From Streptomyces sp. NBC_00344 (lineage in GTDB: Bacteria > Actinomycetota > Actinomycetes > Streptomycetales > Streptomycetaceae), in contig NZ_CP107996.1 of the NCBI RefSeq assembly GCF_036088315.1, positions 4,981,501-5,045,500 on the forward strand: a stretch of 64,000 nucleotides of DNA. Direction: 5' to 3'. Shown here piece after piece: positions 49,612-58,677 of this stretch. The translations under genes and the position numbers were made by a program. Position 1 is the stretch's first letter; every line of letters begins with the position of its first letter. The notes below the pieces were generated by a model, which searched no databases, was not told where the DNA came from, and saw only the letters and a program-made list of their open reading frames with translations.

Positions 49612-49991
49612 TCCCGGGGTTCCTTCACCGCTTCGTACGGCTGCCCCGCCGCCTTCGCGGACACCTGGAGGGAGCGCTCCTCGACCCGCCGCAGGTGGGC
49701 GGCGAAGACATCGGACGCGTCCGGGGTGAGCGTGCGCAGCGCGACCATCGCGGACACGATCACGTCGCAGAGTTCCCCCTCTACCTCCTGCCAGGTGTGG
49801 GTGACACCCTTGCGGGGGTTCTGCCCGGTGGCGCCGATGACCGCCTGGGCGACCTCGCCGACCTCCTCGGAGAGTTTGAGGATGCGGAACAGCGTTGCTT
49901 CACCGGGCGGGCATGCGGTGGCTTCGCCGAGCCAGGTGTGCAGCCGGCCGATGGTGGTCCAGGTGGATCGTCCATGGCAGGAGCGTGTCAT
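49608..49991 (-). CDS. MazG-like nucleotide pyrophosphohydrolase
   Basis: A 127-residue all-alpha NTP-pyrophosphatase-like protein. The metal motif is ILKLSEEVGEVAQAVIGATGQNPRKG followed by EGELCDVIVSAMVAL (E-x2-E ... E-x2-D pattern). It probably hydrolyses non-canonical NTPs. It is translationally coupled to the PhzF gene. The N-terminal Met assignment is uncertain. Confidence 0.8.
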   Translation of the reverse strand: MTRSCHGRSTWTTIGRLHTWLGEATACPPGEATLFRILKLSEEVGEVAQAVIGATGQNPRKGVTHTWQEVEGELCDVIVSAMVALRTLTPDASDVFAAHLRRVEERSLQVSAKAAGQPYEAVKEPRE

Positions 49992-50021
49992 GCCGCGACG
50001 AGGCGCACCTGGCCCGCCCGG

Positions 50022-50774
50022 CTACCCGCGTCCCACGTACGGCATCGTGGTCGCCAGTACCGTCGCGAACTGCACGTTCGCCTCCAGGGGCAGTTCCGCC
50101 ATGTGCAGCACCGTCCTCGCCACGTCCGCCGCCGCCATCACCGGCTCCGCCACCAGCTCGCCGTTCGCCTGCGGAACACCGCGCTGCATCCGCTCGGTCA
50201 TCTCGGTCGCCGCGTTGCCGATGTCGATCTGCCCGCAGGCGATCCGGTACGGGCGGCCGTCCAGGGAGAGCGACTTCGTCAGACCCGTCAGCGCGTGTTT
50301 CGTCGCGGTGTAGGCGATCGAGTCCGGGCGCGGTGCGTGCGCGGAGATGGAGCCGTTGTTGATGATCCGGCCGCCCTGCGGATCCTGGCCCTTCATCAGC
50401 CGGAACGCCCCCTGCGCACAGAGGAACGATCCGGTCAGGTTGGTGTCGACGACCTTGCTCCAGGCGGAGTGGGAGAGGTCCTCCACCGGAATCCCGCCGG
50501 GACCCGAGATGCCCGCGTTGTTGAAGAGCAGGTCGAGCCGGCCCCACCGGTCCCGGACCGCCTCGAAGAGCGCCGTCACCTCGTCGGGGGACGTGACATC
50601 GGTCCTGACACAGAAGGTGCGGCCCTGCGCCAGCGACGCCGTCTCCTCCAGTTTCTCCGCCCGCCGGCCGGCCAGCGCCACCGACCAGCCCGCCTCCGCG
50701 AGGGTGAGGGCGACGCTTCGGCCGATCCCCGAACCCGCGCCCGTGACCACCGCTGTCCTGAGATGTGTGTTCAT
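50022..50774 (-). CDS. Short-chain dehydrogenase/reductase
   Basis: A 250-residue classical SDR: cofactor loop [19 protein letters not shown], catalytic Ser region [14 protein letters not shown] and Y-x3-K in [10 protein letters not shown]. The AGRRAEKL motif after beta-2 favours NADP. It follows the oxidoreductase gene on the same strand at 22 bp. Substrate unknown. Confidence 0.9.
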   Translation of the reverse strand: MNTHLRTAVVTGAGSGIGRSVALTLAEAGWSVALAGRRAEKLEETASLAQGRTFCVRTDVTSPDEVTALFEAVRDRWGRLDLLFNNAGISGPGGIPVEDLSHSAWSKVVDTNLTGSFLCAQGAFRLMKGQDPQGGRIINNGSISAHAPRPDSIAYTATKHALTGLTKSLSLDGRPYRIACGQIDIGNAATEMTERMQRGVPQANGELVAEPVMAAADVARTVLHMAELPLEANVQFATVLATTMPYVGRG

Positions 50775-50796
50775 GGGCCCGCAGGTTACGGCAGCC

Positions 50797-51801
50797 TCAG
50801 GCCGGCGAGACGTCCACCGGGTAGCGCACGCCGATACGCTCCCGTACCGCGTCGAGCGTCCGCATCACCGCGAGAGTGCCGTCGAGAGGTACCAGCGGGG
50901 ACTCGGTCTCGCCGGCCCGCAGACAGCGCATGACCTCGGCTGCCTCGTACTGCATACCGTGCAGAGCGCCCCCGCCCCGACCGGCCGTGAACTCCTCGGG
51001 GTCCCGGCCCGCCCGGTGCAGCACGAAACTCTCCGGGTGGAAGAAGCCGCGCGGGAATTCGATCCGGCCCGCCGTGCCGGTCACCGCCGCGGTCTGCGGG
51101 GTGTCCGCGGTCACCGAGCAGCTGAGCAGGGCGGTCGCTCCGCTGTCCCAGCCGAGCAGCATCCCGGTGTTCAGATCCACCTTCTCGGGGGAGAGCAGCG
51201 CATCGGCCCGTATCCGGTCGGGTTCGCCCAGCAGCAGCTGCGCGAAGGACACCGGGTACACGCCGAGATCGAGCAGGGCGCCGCCGCCCTGAGCCGGATC
51301 CCGCAGCCGGTGTCCTGAGTCGAAGGGGCCTTCGAGGCCGAAGTCGGCCTGCACGGTACGGATGTCGCCGATCGCACCGTCGCCGATCAGCTCCACCAGA
51401 CGCCGGAGCAGTGGACTGCAGTACATCCACATGCCCTCCATCAGGAAGCTGCCGCGCGAGCGGGCGAGAGCGACCAGTTCGCCGGCCTCCCTCGCGTTCA
51501 GGGTGAACGCCTTCTCGCACAGCACCGCACGCCCGGCCTCCAGACAGAGCCCGGCGGCTGCCCGGTGCGCGGAGTGCGGGGTGGCCACGTAGACCACGTC
51601 GACGTCCTCGTCGGCGGCGAGTTCGTCCCAGCTGCCGTAGGCCCGCGGGATCCCGAAGCGCCCGGCGAATCCCTTCGCGGACGCGGGGGTGCGTGAGGCC
51701 ACGGCGACCACCTCGGCATCGGGCAGCCCCTGCAGGTCAGCGGTGAATGCGGCGGCTATGCCGCCCGTCGCGAGCACGCCCCAGCGCACGGTTGTGTCCA
51801 T
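50797..51801 (-). CDS. Gfo/Idh/MocA-family oxidoreductase
   Basis: A 334-residue NAD(P)-dependent oxidoreductase: Rossmann loop [29 protein letters not shown] (the EKP motif as EKA), [17 protein letters not shown] and [15 protein letters not shown] with the catalytic D-x3-H-like region DLGVYP. It probably acts on a sugar or trans-dihydrodiol-like substrate. ATG 51801; divergent from the Bcr/CflA exporter across 55 bp. Confidence 0.9.
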   Translation of the reverse strand: MDTTVRWGVLATGGIAAAFTADLQGLPDAEVVAVASRTPASAKGFAGRFGIPRAYGSWDELAADEDVDVVYVATPHSAHRAAAGLCLEAGRAVLCEKAFTLNAREAGELVALARSRGSFLMEGMWMYCSPLLRRLVELIGDGAIGDIRTVQADFGLEGPFDSGHRLRDPAQGGGALLDLGVYPVSFAQLLLGEPDRIRADALLSPEKVDLNTGMLLGWDSGATALLSCSVTADTPQTAAVTGTAGRIEFPRGFFHPESFVLHRAGRDPEEFTAGRGGGALHGMQYEAAEVMRCLRAGETESPLVPLDGTLAVMRTLDAVRERIGVRYPVDVSPA

Positions 51802-51856
51802 CCCGGCCTCATTGAATTGGTTCGAACACTGCCCGACGGCTGAGAGCATAGAGGTC

Positions 51857-53113
51857 ATGCCGAAGACCTCCGCTCCTGCGCACATACGCACCGGGCAGCA
51901 GCCCGCGCCCGCCGTCCGTTCCGCCGGAATCCTGGTCACCCTGGTCCTCGGCGGACTGACCGCGCTGCCGCCGCTCTCCATGGACATGTACCTCCCCGCG
52001 CTGCCCGAGGTCACCGGCGCGCTGCACGCACCCGCCGCCACCGTGCAGCTCACCCTCACCGCCTGCCTGGTGGGGATGGCGCTCGGCCAGCTCGTCGTCG
52101 GTCCGATGAGCGACAAGTGGGGGCGGCGGCGCCCGCTGCTCATCGGCATGGTGGTGTACGTCGCGGCCACCGCGGTCTGCGCCTTCGCACCGAGCGTCGA
52201 ACTCCTCATCGGCTTCCGTCTGTTGCAGGGGCTCGCGGGCGCCGCCGGCATCGTCATCGCCCGAGCGGTGGTCCGCGACCTCTACGACGGTGTGGAGATG
52301 GCCCGCTTCTTCTCGACCCTGATGCTGATCTCCGGCGTCGCACCGGTGGTCGCCCCGCTCATCGGCGGCCAGATACTGCGGCTGACCGACTGGCGGGGCG
52401 TGTTCGTGCTTCTCACCTTCATCGGCGCGCTGCTGACCCTGGTGGTCTTCAAGTGGCTCGGGGAGACGCTGCCGCCCGGGAAGCGGCACCCGGGAGGGGT
52501 CGGCCATGCGCTCCGTACGATGCGCGCCCTGCTGGCCGACCGGATCTTCACCGGCTACCTGCTCTCCGGCGGCCTGGCCTTCGGCGCTCTCTTCGCCTAC
52601 ATATCGGCGTCACCCTTCGTGGTCCAGGAGATCTACGGCGCCTCGCCGCAGACCTTCAGCCTGCTCTTCGGGATCAACTCGATCGGCCTTGTCACGGTCG
52701 GCCAGATCAACGGCAAGGTGCTGGTCGGCCGGGTCAGCATGGACAAGGCCCTCGGATGCGGGCTGGCCGTGATCACACTCGCGGCCACCGCTCTGCTGCT
52801 GATGACGAGCGGGATCTTCGGTCGGGTGGGCCTCTTCCCGGTCGCCGCCGCGCTCTTCTGCCTGATGTCGGCGATGGGCCTGGCGATGCCCAACACCAAC
52901 GCTCAGGCCCTGATGCGCACCCCGCATGCCGCGGGCTCGGCGTCGGCCCTGCTCGGGACGTCGACCTTCCTGCTCGGCGCGGTGGCGTCCCCGCTGGTCG
53001 GTATCGCGGGTGAGACGACGGCGGCGCCGATGGCGGTCGTGCAGCTGGTGTGCGCGCTGGCCGCCGGCACCTGCTTCCTGGCGCTGTGCCGGCCGTGGCA
53101 GCAGCGCCGCTAA
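51857..53113 (+). CDS. Bcr/CflA-family multidrug MFS exporter
   Basis: A 418-residue, 12-helix transporter: LPPLSMDMYLPALPEV in helix 1, GPMSDKWGRRRPLL as motif A and RLLQGLAGAAGIVIARAVVRDLYDG as the family signature. It likely exports drugs or small metabolites. The ribosome site is weak. Confidence 0.9.
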   Translation: MPKTSAPAHIRTGQQPAPAVRSAGILVTLVLGGLTALPPLSMDMYLPALPEVTGALHAPAATVQLTLTACLVGMALGQLVVGPMSDKWGRRRPLLIGMVVYVAATAVCAFAPSVELLIGFRLLQGLAGAAGIVIARAVVRDLYDGVEMARFFSTLMLISGVAPVVAPLIGGQILRLTDWRGVFVLLTFIGALLTLVVFKWLGETLPPGKRHPGGVGHALRTMRALLADRIFTGYLLSGGLAFGALFAYISASPFVVQEIYGASPQTFSLLFGINSIGLVTVGQINGKVLVGRVSMDKALGCGLAVITLAATALLLMTSGIFGRVGLFPVAAALFCLMSAMGLAMPNTNAQALMRTPHAAGSASALLGTSTFLLGAVASPLVGIAGETTAAPMAVVQLVCALAAGTCFLALCRPWQQRR

Positions 53114-53122
53114 ACTCCTCCG

Positions 53123-54130
53123 GTGAACGACTCCCTTCCCGCCGCAGAAGCTCTGCGCAGCGCCCTCGCCGGTCTTCTCGACGGACTGCCGCCCAAGCAG
53201 GCGTCGCAGGCCGTGGAGCGGCTGATCGCGAACTACCGGGGGACCACGCCGACCGGCACCCCGCTGCTGCGTGACCGCTCGGACGTCCTGGCGTACGCCG
53301 CGTACCGGATGCCCGCGACCTTCGAGGCGGTGCGCTCCGCCCTCGACGCCTTTCGCGTCACGGTGCCCGGCTGGGTGCCGGCCACCCACACGGACATCGG
53401 GGGTGGCACAGGCGCGGCGAGCTGGGCGGTGGCCGGGGCATGGGAGGACACCGAGGGCGGCGGCGCCCATCGCACCACCGTGCTGGACTGGGCGGAACCC
53501 GCGCTGGAACTCGGCCGCGAACTGGCCGCCGAGACGGGGCCGCCCGTGCTGCGTGCCGCGCAGTGGCAGCGCGCCCGGATCGGATCGGCGCTCACCTTGG
53601 AGAGCACTGATCTCGTCACCGTCTCGTACGTTCTGGGCGAACTGACCGAAGCGGACCGCGCCGCCGTGGTGGACACCGCTGCGGCTGCCGCCCAGGCCGT
53701 TCTCGTCGTCGAGCCGGGCACCCCCGACGGCTATCTGCGGATCATGGCGGCACGCGACCGGCTGATCGCCGCGGGCCTGCGGGTCGCGGCGCCCTGCCCG
53801 CACAGCGAGACCTGCCCCATCGAGCGCGGCACCGACTGGTGTCACTTCTCGGCCCGGGTGAACAGGTCATCGCTGCACCGGCAGGTCAAGGGCGGCTCCC
53901 TTCCTTACGAGGACGAGAAGTTCAGTTATGTCGCCGCCGTCCGGGGCGACGCCGCGACGGCAGCGGCACGGGTCGTGCGCAAACCGCAGATCCGCAAGGG
54001 CCTGGTGCTGCTGGAACTCTGCACGGACGCCGGGGAGCTCACCCGGGAGAACGTCTCCAAGCGGCACGGCGACCTCTACCGAGCGGCCCGCGACACCGCG
54101 TGGGGCGACCCCTGGCCGCCCCACGGGTGA
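53123..54130 (+). CDS. Rsm22-type methyltransferase-like protein (small-subunit ribosome associated)
   Basis: A 335-residue protein with a degenerate SAM fold (ATHTDIGGGTGAASWAVAGAW, VTVSYVLGELTEADRA). The conserved Cys cluster PCPHSETCPIERGTDWCHFSARVNRSSLHRQVK (about residues 228-260) is typical of mitochondrial/actinobacterial Rsm22 proteins and binds an Fe-S cluster in the eukaryotic relatives. The C-terminus resembles an OB/KOW module. GTG start ten bases after the exporter stop, so probably co-transcribed. Confidence 0.85.
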   Translation: MNDSLPAAEALRSALAGLLDGLPPKQASQAVERLIANYRGTTPTGTPLLRDRSDVLAYAAYRMPATFEAVRSALDAFRVTVPGWVPATHTDIGGGTGAASWAVAGAWEDTEGGGAHRTTVLDWAEPALELGRELAAETGPPVLRAAQWQRARIGSALTLESTDLVTVSYVLGELTEADRAAVVDTAAAAAQAVLVVEPGTPDGYLRIMAARDRLIAAGLRVAAPCPHSETCPIERGTDWCHFSARVNRSSLHRQVKGGSLPYEDEKFSYVAAVRGDAATAAARVVRKPQIRKGLVLLELCTDAGELTRENVSKRHGDLYRAARDTAWGDPWPPHG

Positions 54131-54183
54131 GCACGCGTGAGTACGCCCACCGGGCGTACTCCTCGCTCGTACCGCCTGCGGCC

Positions 54184-55026
54184 TCAGCCGTACGCGACTG
54201 CCGCCGGCTGCTGCATCCGCAGTTCCTGGGTGCAGCACTTCACACTGCCGCCGCCCTTCAGCAGCTCACCCAGATCGATGCCCATGGGCTCGAACCCCCG
54301 GTCCCGCAGCGGTCCGAAGAGACCGACGGCGGCATGCGGCAGCACCACATGACGGCCGTCGCTCACCGCGTTGAGGCCCAGGGCGGCGGCGTCCTCGGAC
54401 GTCGCGATCAGGGCGTCGGGGAAGAGCCTGGACAGCACGGCGCGGCTCCCGGGGGAGAAGGCGTCCGGGTAGTACATGATCTCGTCGGACGCGTCGTCCA
54501 GGACGCTGAGGGCCGTGTCGAGGTGGTAGTAGCGGGGATCGACCAGATCGAGGCCGATCACCGGCCGGCCGAAGAACTCCTGGGCTTCGTCGTGCGAGAG
54601 CGGGCTGGAGCGGAAGCCCCGTCCGGCCAGCAGATAGGACGCGGTGACCGCGAAGTCGCCCTCGCCCTCGTTGACATGGAATGGCTGCTGGATGTCGGCG
54701 AAGCCGTTCGAGCGGAACCACTCCACATGCGCCTGCGCCTCCTCGGCCCGCTCGGTGAAGGCGAACCGGGCGCCGAGCACCCGTCCGTCCACCACCGTGG
54801 CGCCGTTCGCCGCGAAGACCATGTCGGGCAGATCCGGCCTGGGGTCGAGCAGGTCGACGGTATGGCCGAGCGAGCGGTAGCGGTCGCGCAGATCTTCCCA
54901 CTGGGCGATGGCGAGCGGGATCTCGACCGGTTTCGAAGGGTCCATCCAGGGGTTGATGGAGTACGTCACCCTGAAGTGTGCCGGTGGGCACATCAGATAG
55001 CGCCGGGGTCGGGCGTCACGAGGCAA
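54184..55026 (-). CDS. Dimethylargininase / amidinotransferase-superfamily hydrolase
   Basis: A 280-residue protein of the guanidine-modifying superfamily: MCPPAHFRVTYSINPWM, LPDMVFAANGATVVDG, NEGEGDFAVTASYLLAG, catalytic His in YYHLDTALSVLDD and the nucleophilic Cys in LKGGGSVKCCTQEL. It probably hydrolyses methylated arginine or a related guanidino compound. TTG 55026 is preferred because GAGGAG is six bases upstream; the in-frame ATG (MCPPAHF) lacks one. Divergent from a TetR gene. Confidence 0.8.
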   Translation of the reverse strand: MPRDARPRRYLMCPPAHFRVTYSINPWMDPSKPVEIPLAIAQWEDLRDRYRSLGHTVDLLDPRPDLPDMVFAANGATVVDGRVLGARFAFTERAEEAQAHVEWFRSNGFADIQQPFHVNEGEGDFAVTASYLLAGRGFRSSPLSHDEAQEFFGRPVIGLDLVDPRYYHLDTALSVLDDASDEIMYYPDAFSPGSRAVLSRLFPDALIATSEDAAALGLNAVSDGRHVVLPHAAVGLFGPLRDRGFEPMGIDLGELLKGGGSVKCCTQELRMQQPAAVAYG

Positions 55027-55118
55027 TGAGGGCTCCTCACGGCGGAGATGGGCTGCGGGATGTGCAGCCGTCTGGTGCCCATGGTCCGCCCAGCAGGGCG
55101 TCGGCGCTGTGCACCGAT

Positions 55119-55175
55119 CGGGTGGTTCACCCACCGTGGCCGGATTCGTTCCGGGTGGTTCACCCACCGTGGCCG
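55119..55175. repeat. Two 24-bp direct repeats, 33 bp apart, in a divergent promoter
   Basis: Identical copies at 55119-55142 and 55152-55175 read CGGGTGGTTCACCCACCG and then TGGCCG. Each contains the dyad GGGTG-GTT-CACCC. The start-to-start distance of 33 bp is about three helical turns. They lie between the dimethylargininase and TetR genes and look like paired operators. Confidence 0.75.
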
Positions 55176-55259
55176 TTACCGCGGTGGCCCGCTGCCCGGA
55201 CGGATCCAGCGGCAGGGCCGAGACGAAACGTATCGGTTCACGATGTTAGATTCCCCGCC

Positions 55260-55889
55260 ATGGCCGACGCCCCCTCCTCCAGAGCACCCGACGCCACCCG
55301 CCGCAGCGAGCGCTCGCAGCGGGCGATCCTCGATGCCGCGCTGACGCTCGTCGGCGAGGTCGGGTACAGCAGACTCACCATCGAGGCCATCGCCGCCCGG
55401 GCCGGCGTTGGCAAGCAGACCATCTACCGCTGGTGGCCGTCGAAGGCGGCCGTCCTGCTCGATGCCTCCATCGCCCTCGCAGGGGACGCGCAGGCGGACG
55501 GCGAATGGGGCGGCTTCCCGGACACCGGTGACATCGCCGCCGATCTCAAGCACGTGCTGCGGCTCACCGTCGATCAGTTCAACGACGAGAAGTACGACGC
55601 TCCGGCGCGCGCCCTCACCGCCGCCGGATCGATGGATCCGGAACTCGGCGCGAAATTCACCAGGGAACTGCTCGAACCCTCGCTGGCGCTGTACGAGGAA
55701 CGGCTCCGCTCCGCGGTGTGGGCCGGTCAGATCGGCCAGGACGTGGACATCAGGATCGCCGTCGAGATGCTGGTGGGCCCGCTCACCCACCGCTGGCTCC
55801 AGCGCACCGAACCGCTCACCCACGCTTTCACCGATGTCTGTGTCGACCAGGTACTGCGCGGAATCGCTCCCCGTGGTGGGGCCGGCTGA
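55260..55889 (+). CDS. TetR-family transcriptional regulator
   Basis: A 209-residue regulator: DNA-binding domain ILDAALTLVGEVGYSRLTIEAIAARAGVGKQTIYRWWPSKAAVLLDA, then a TetR_C ligand domain (TRELLEPSLALYEERLRSAVWAGQIGQDVDIRIAVEMLVGPL). It is divergent from the dimethylargininase gene. Candidate operators are the 24-bp repeats and an ATCG-GTTCA-CGAT dyad at about 55229. Confidence 0.9.
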   Translation: MADAPSSRAPDATRRSERSQRAILDAALTLVGEVGYSRLTIEAIAARAGVGKQTIYRWWPSKAAVLLDASIALAGDAQADGEWGGFPDTGDIAADLKHVLRLTVDQFNDEKYDAPARALTAAGSMDPELGAKFTRELLEPSLALYEERLRSAVWAGQIGQDVDIRIAVEMLVGPLTHRWLQRTEPLTHAFTDVCVDQVLRGIAPRGGAG

Positions 55890-55976
55890 CCCACCCCGGG
55901 TGGGAAGTGTGGTCACCCGGGGCGCAGGATGGTGGCAGCATGGAGTCAGCAGGGCAGTGGTGAGGTGAGGGGATAG

Positions 55977-56708
55977 ATGGGAACAGAGTCCGGCCGAGAC
56001 CGCGTCACGGCGAGCAGAATGCCCCAGTGGCTGCGGCGCCGCCCCAAGGAGTCACCGGACGGGGACCATCTGCGGGAGACCCTGCTGGTCGCCGCCGCGA
56101 CAGCCGGTCTGCCACTGTCACCGGCCGCCCACCCCATCGGCTACCGGTGTTCCTGCGACCGGGTGGGGTGTCCCACCCCGGCCCGGCATCCGCTCTCCTT
56201 CGCCTGGCAGACCCAGTCGACGACCGACCGCGCGCAGGTCGAGCGCTGGGTCCGCAACCAGCCCGACGCCAACTTCATCACCGCGACCGGCATGGTCCTC
56301 GACGTACTGGACGTACCGCTCGACGCGGGACGCAGCGCACTGGAGAGGCTGCTCGCCCGGGAGATCCATGTCGGCCCCGTCGCCCGGTCGGGCGACGACC
56401 GGATGCTCTTCTTCACCGCCACCCGCGGCACGCCCGAGGACGAGGACGAATGGTGGCCGTGCGAGCTCGACTGCCATCCCGAGACGATGGACGAGCACCC
56501 CGGGCTGCGCTGGCACTGCCGTGGCAGCTATGTGCTCGTACCTCCCGCGCGGCTTCCCGGCGGGGCGAGCGTGGAATGGGTCCGCGGTCTCGAGCATCAG
56601 CTTCCCGACCCGCTGACTCTGCTGGAGACGCTCACCGACGCCTGCGCACGCTATGCGGGCGAGAACGACCAGGACGACCACGCTGTCGCCTGGCCGCTCG
56701 GCCGCTGA
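55977..56708 (+). CDS. Bifunctional DNA primase/polymerase (prim-pol) domain protein
   Basis: A 243-residue prim-pol-like protein: RETLLVAAATAGLPLSPAAHPIGYRCSCDRVGCPTPARHPLSFAW (with a Cys pair), VRNQPDANFITATG and GRSALERLLAREIHVGP. The usual catalytic Asp motif (h-D-h-D) reads VLDVLDVPLDAG. Such single-domain chromosomal proteins are common in Streptomyces; the role is unclear. ATG follows GAGGGGAT. Confidence 0.78.
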   Translation: MGTESGRDRVTASRMPQWLRRRPKESPDGDHLRETLLVAAATAGLPLSPAAHPIGYRCSCDRVGCPTPARHPLSFAWQTQSTTDRAQVERWVRNQPDANFITATGMVLDVLDVPLDAGRSALERLLAREIHVGPVARSGDDRMLFFTATRGTPEDEDEWWPCELDCHPETMDEHPGLRWHCRGSYVLVPPARLPGGASVEWVRGLEHQLPDPLTLLETLTDACARYAGENDQDDHAVAWPLGR

Positions 56709-56798
56709 GCCGGCGGCCGAGCCGTCCGGCAGCCGGGGTGACCGCAGGTGCCGCTCCGTGCCGCCGGGAGCGGTCCGGCAGCGGCCTGTGCTCCGGGC

Positions 56799-57776
56799 TC
56801 ACGCCCCCTTGGCTGCGACCAGGCCCTGTTCCCGGTCGAGAATGGTCACCTGGCCCTGCGCCGGTACCCGGGCGGCCTCGTTGGACACCCGTTCCTTGGT
56901 GATGGTGGTCTTCGCGTCGCCGCTCAGCAGCGCCTTCACATCGGGCGACACCGTCAGGTGCAGGCCCTTCGCCGCGGTCTGCTGCTCGAAGTGCCGGGTG
57001 GCGAAGAAGACCAGCGCTCCGCCGCCCCTGGTGGCGAGTCCCAGCGGCCGGTAGTCGCCGGAGGCCAGCGGCTGGTCGACGTACTGCGTGCTGAGCCCCG
57101 GCAGATCCGCGTTCCTCGCCCGTGACCGGCGCCAGACACTGGTGTGGGTGCCCGCGGCGAAGTGCGCCGGAGCGCCGCTCCTGAGATACGACGCGTACTG
57201 CGCACTCAGGTTCCTGGGCGCCACCGCCAGCGAGGCGGCGGCCGGTTTCACGGGCTCGGCCCAGCCGTCCTTGTCCCTGGCGAACACCGGGACTTCCGCA
57301 GGGGTGAGCACCGACAGGTAGGCGGCCTTCCACTGCTGGTCCACGGCGTTGCGCACGAACACCACCAGCCAGCGGGTGTCCTGCTGCCCGCCGTCCCGGT
57401 CGCGGTTGGAGTCGGTGTCGGCGACGAACCAGCGGGGCCAGCCCGCCTTCTTGGGTATGGCGAATTTCGCGTCCGACAGCTGCAGATCCGTGTGCCGGGT
57501 GTTGCCGTCGGGACTGAGGGCGTGCCGGGCCTTCAGCCCCGCCTGGTTGATCGCCCCGAGAGCACCGGTGACCCGGCCCTCGTCGAGAGCCGGGTCGTAC
57601 GCCTTGTCCGCCTTGTTGTAAGCGACCGTGAAGGCGCTGAGTGCCTGTGCGGCCTCAGCCTTCGTCGCCGACGGTACGGCTTCCAGCTCGCCGTGCACCG
57701 TCATGCACCCGCTCGCCGTCAGCGATATCGCCGCCAGCGTCGCGAGACCCGCCGTCAGCCGCCCCAGCCTGCTCAT
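56799..57776 (-). CDS. Lipoprotein, unknown function (DUF8094-like)
   Basis: A 325-residue lipoprotein. The signal peptide MSRLGRLTAGLATLAAISLTASGC has a lipobox (LTASGC, Cys24). The rest is a two-domain extracytoplasmic protein (ALSAFTVAYNKADKAYDPAL, WPRWFVADTDSN, WLVVFVRNAVDQQWKAAYLSVLT). Its first 122 bases overlap the 3' end of the efeU gene in another frame. It is on the same strand as the efe operon and may belong to it. Confidence 0.8.
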   Translation of the reverse strand: MSRLGRLTAGLATLAAISLTASGCMTVHGELEAVPSATKAEAAQALSAFTVAYNKADKAYDPALDEGRVTGALGAINQAGLKARHALSPDGNTRHTDLQLSDAKFAIPKKAGWPRWFVADTDSNRDRDGGQQDTRWLVVFVRNAVDQQWKAAYLSVLTPAEVPVFARDKDGWAEPVKPAAASLAVAPRNLSAQYASYLRSGAPAHFAAGTHTSVWRRSRARNADLPGLSTQYVDQPLASGDYRPLGLATRGGGALVFFATRHFEQQTAAKGLHLTVSPDVKALLSGDAKTTITKERVSNEAARVPAQGQVTILDREQGLVAAKGA

Positions 57777-58623
57777 CAGTTGCCTTCTGCTCCCGCGATC
57801 CCGCTGCCTTCAAGGACGCTGCGAACCCTACCGGGGCGAGGAACAGCGCGAGCGCCGGGACCAGATAGAGCACCCAGACCGTTGCCTGCAGCACGGTCGG
57901 ATCGGGCTGGAAGTTGAGCACGCCCTTCAGCAGCGTGCCGTACCAGCTGTCCGGCGGGATGGCCGAGCTGATGTCGAACGCCAGGCTCGGCAGACCGGGG
58001 ATGAAGTCGGCCTCCTGAAGGTCGTGAACGCCGTAGGCGAGCACGCCCGCCGCCACGATCACCAGCATCCCGCCGGTCCAGGTGAAGAACCTGGACAGAT
58101 TGATCCGCACCGCACCCCGGTAGAACAGCCACCCGAGCAGCACGGCGGTGGCGATACCGAGCAGTGCGCCGATCATCGGCGCCTGGGTGCCGTTGGTCGA
58201 TGTGTGCACCGAGGACCAGATGAACAGCGCGGTCTCCAGGCCTTCACGGCCCACCGCCAGGAAAGCGGTCGCGACGAGGGCGCCCGTACCCATCTGCAGG
58301 GCGGCGTCCAGCTTGCCGTGCAATTCGGTCTTCAGATGCCGCGCGGTGCGCCGCATCCAGAAGACCATCCAGGTCACCAGGCCCACCGCGATGATGGACA
58401 GGGAGCCGCCCAGCGCCTCCTGGGCCTTGAACGTCAGCTCCTGCGAACCGAATTCGAGTGCGAAGCCGAAGGCCAGGGCGACGAGCACGGCGGTGGAGAT
58501 ACCGATCCAGATCGGCCGCAGTGCGTCACGCCGCTCCGTCTTGACCAGATAGGCGATGAGGATGCACACGACCAGGCTCGCTTCGAGCCCTTCGCGCAGG
58601 CCGATCAGATAGTTGCCGAACAC
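57655..58623 (-). CDS. efeU: FTR1-type ferric iron permease (EfeU)
   Basis: A 322-residue, seven-helix permease with the two REGLE motifs of FTR1 proteins: GLREGLEASLVVCIL and VGREGLETALFIW. It imports iron oxidised or released by EfeO/EfeB. The last 40 or so residues (after FAASLKAAG) are a disordered tail read out of frame across the start of the lipoprotein gene. It is the third gene of efeO-efeB-efeU. Confidence 0.92.
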   Translation of the reverse strand: MFGNYLIGLREGLEASLVVCILIAYLVKTERRDALRPIWIGISTAVLVALAFGFALEFGSQELTFKAQEALGGSLSIIAVGLVTWMVFWMRRTARHLKTELHGKLDAALQMGTGALVATAFLAVGREGLETALFIWSSVHTSTNGTQAPMIGALLGIATAVLLGWLFYRGAVRINLSRFFTWTGGMLVIVAAGVLAYGVHDLQEADFIPGLPSLAFDISSAIPPDSWYGTLLKGVLNFQPDPTVLQATVWVLYLVPALALFLAPVGFAASLKAAGSREQKATDEQAGAADGGSRDAGGDIADGERVHDGARRAGSRTVGDEG

Positions 58624-58677
58624 GTCGGATCCTTTCTGGTTGCAGGAACCGGGCTTGCAGAAACCAGGACAGCGGAG

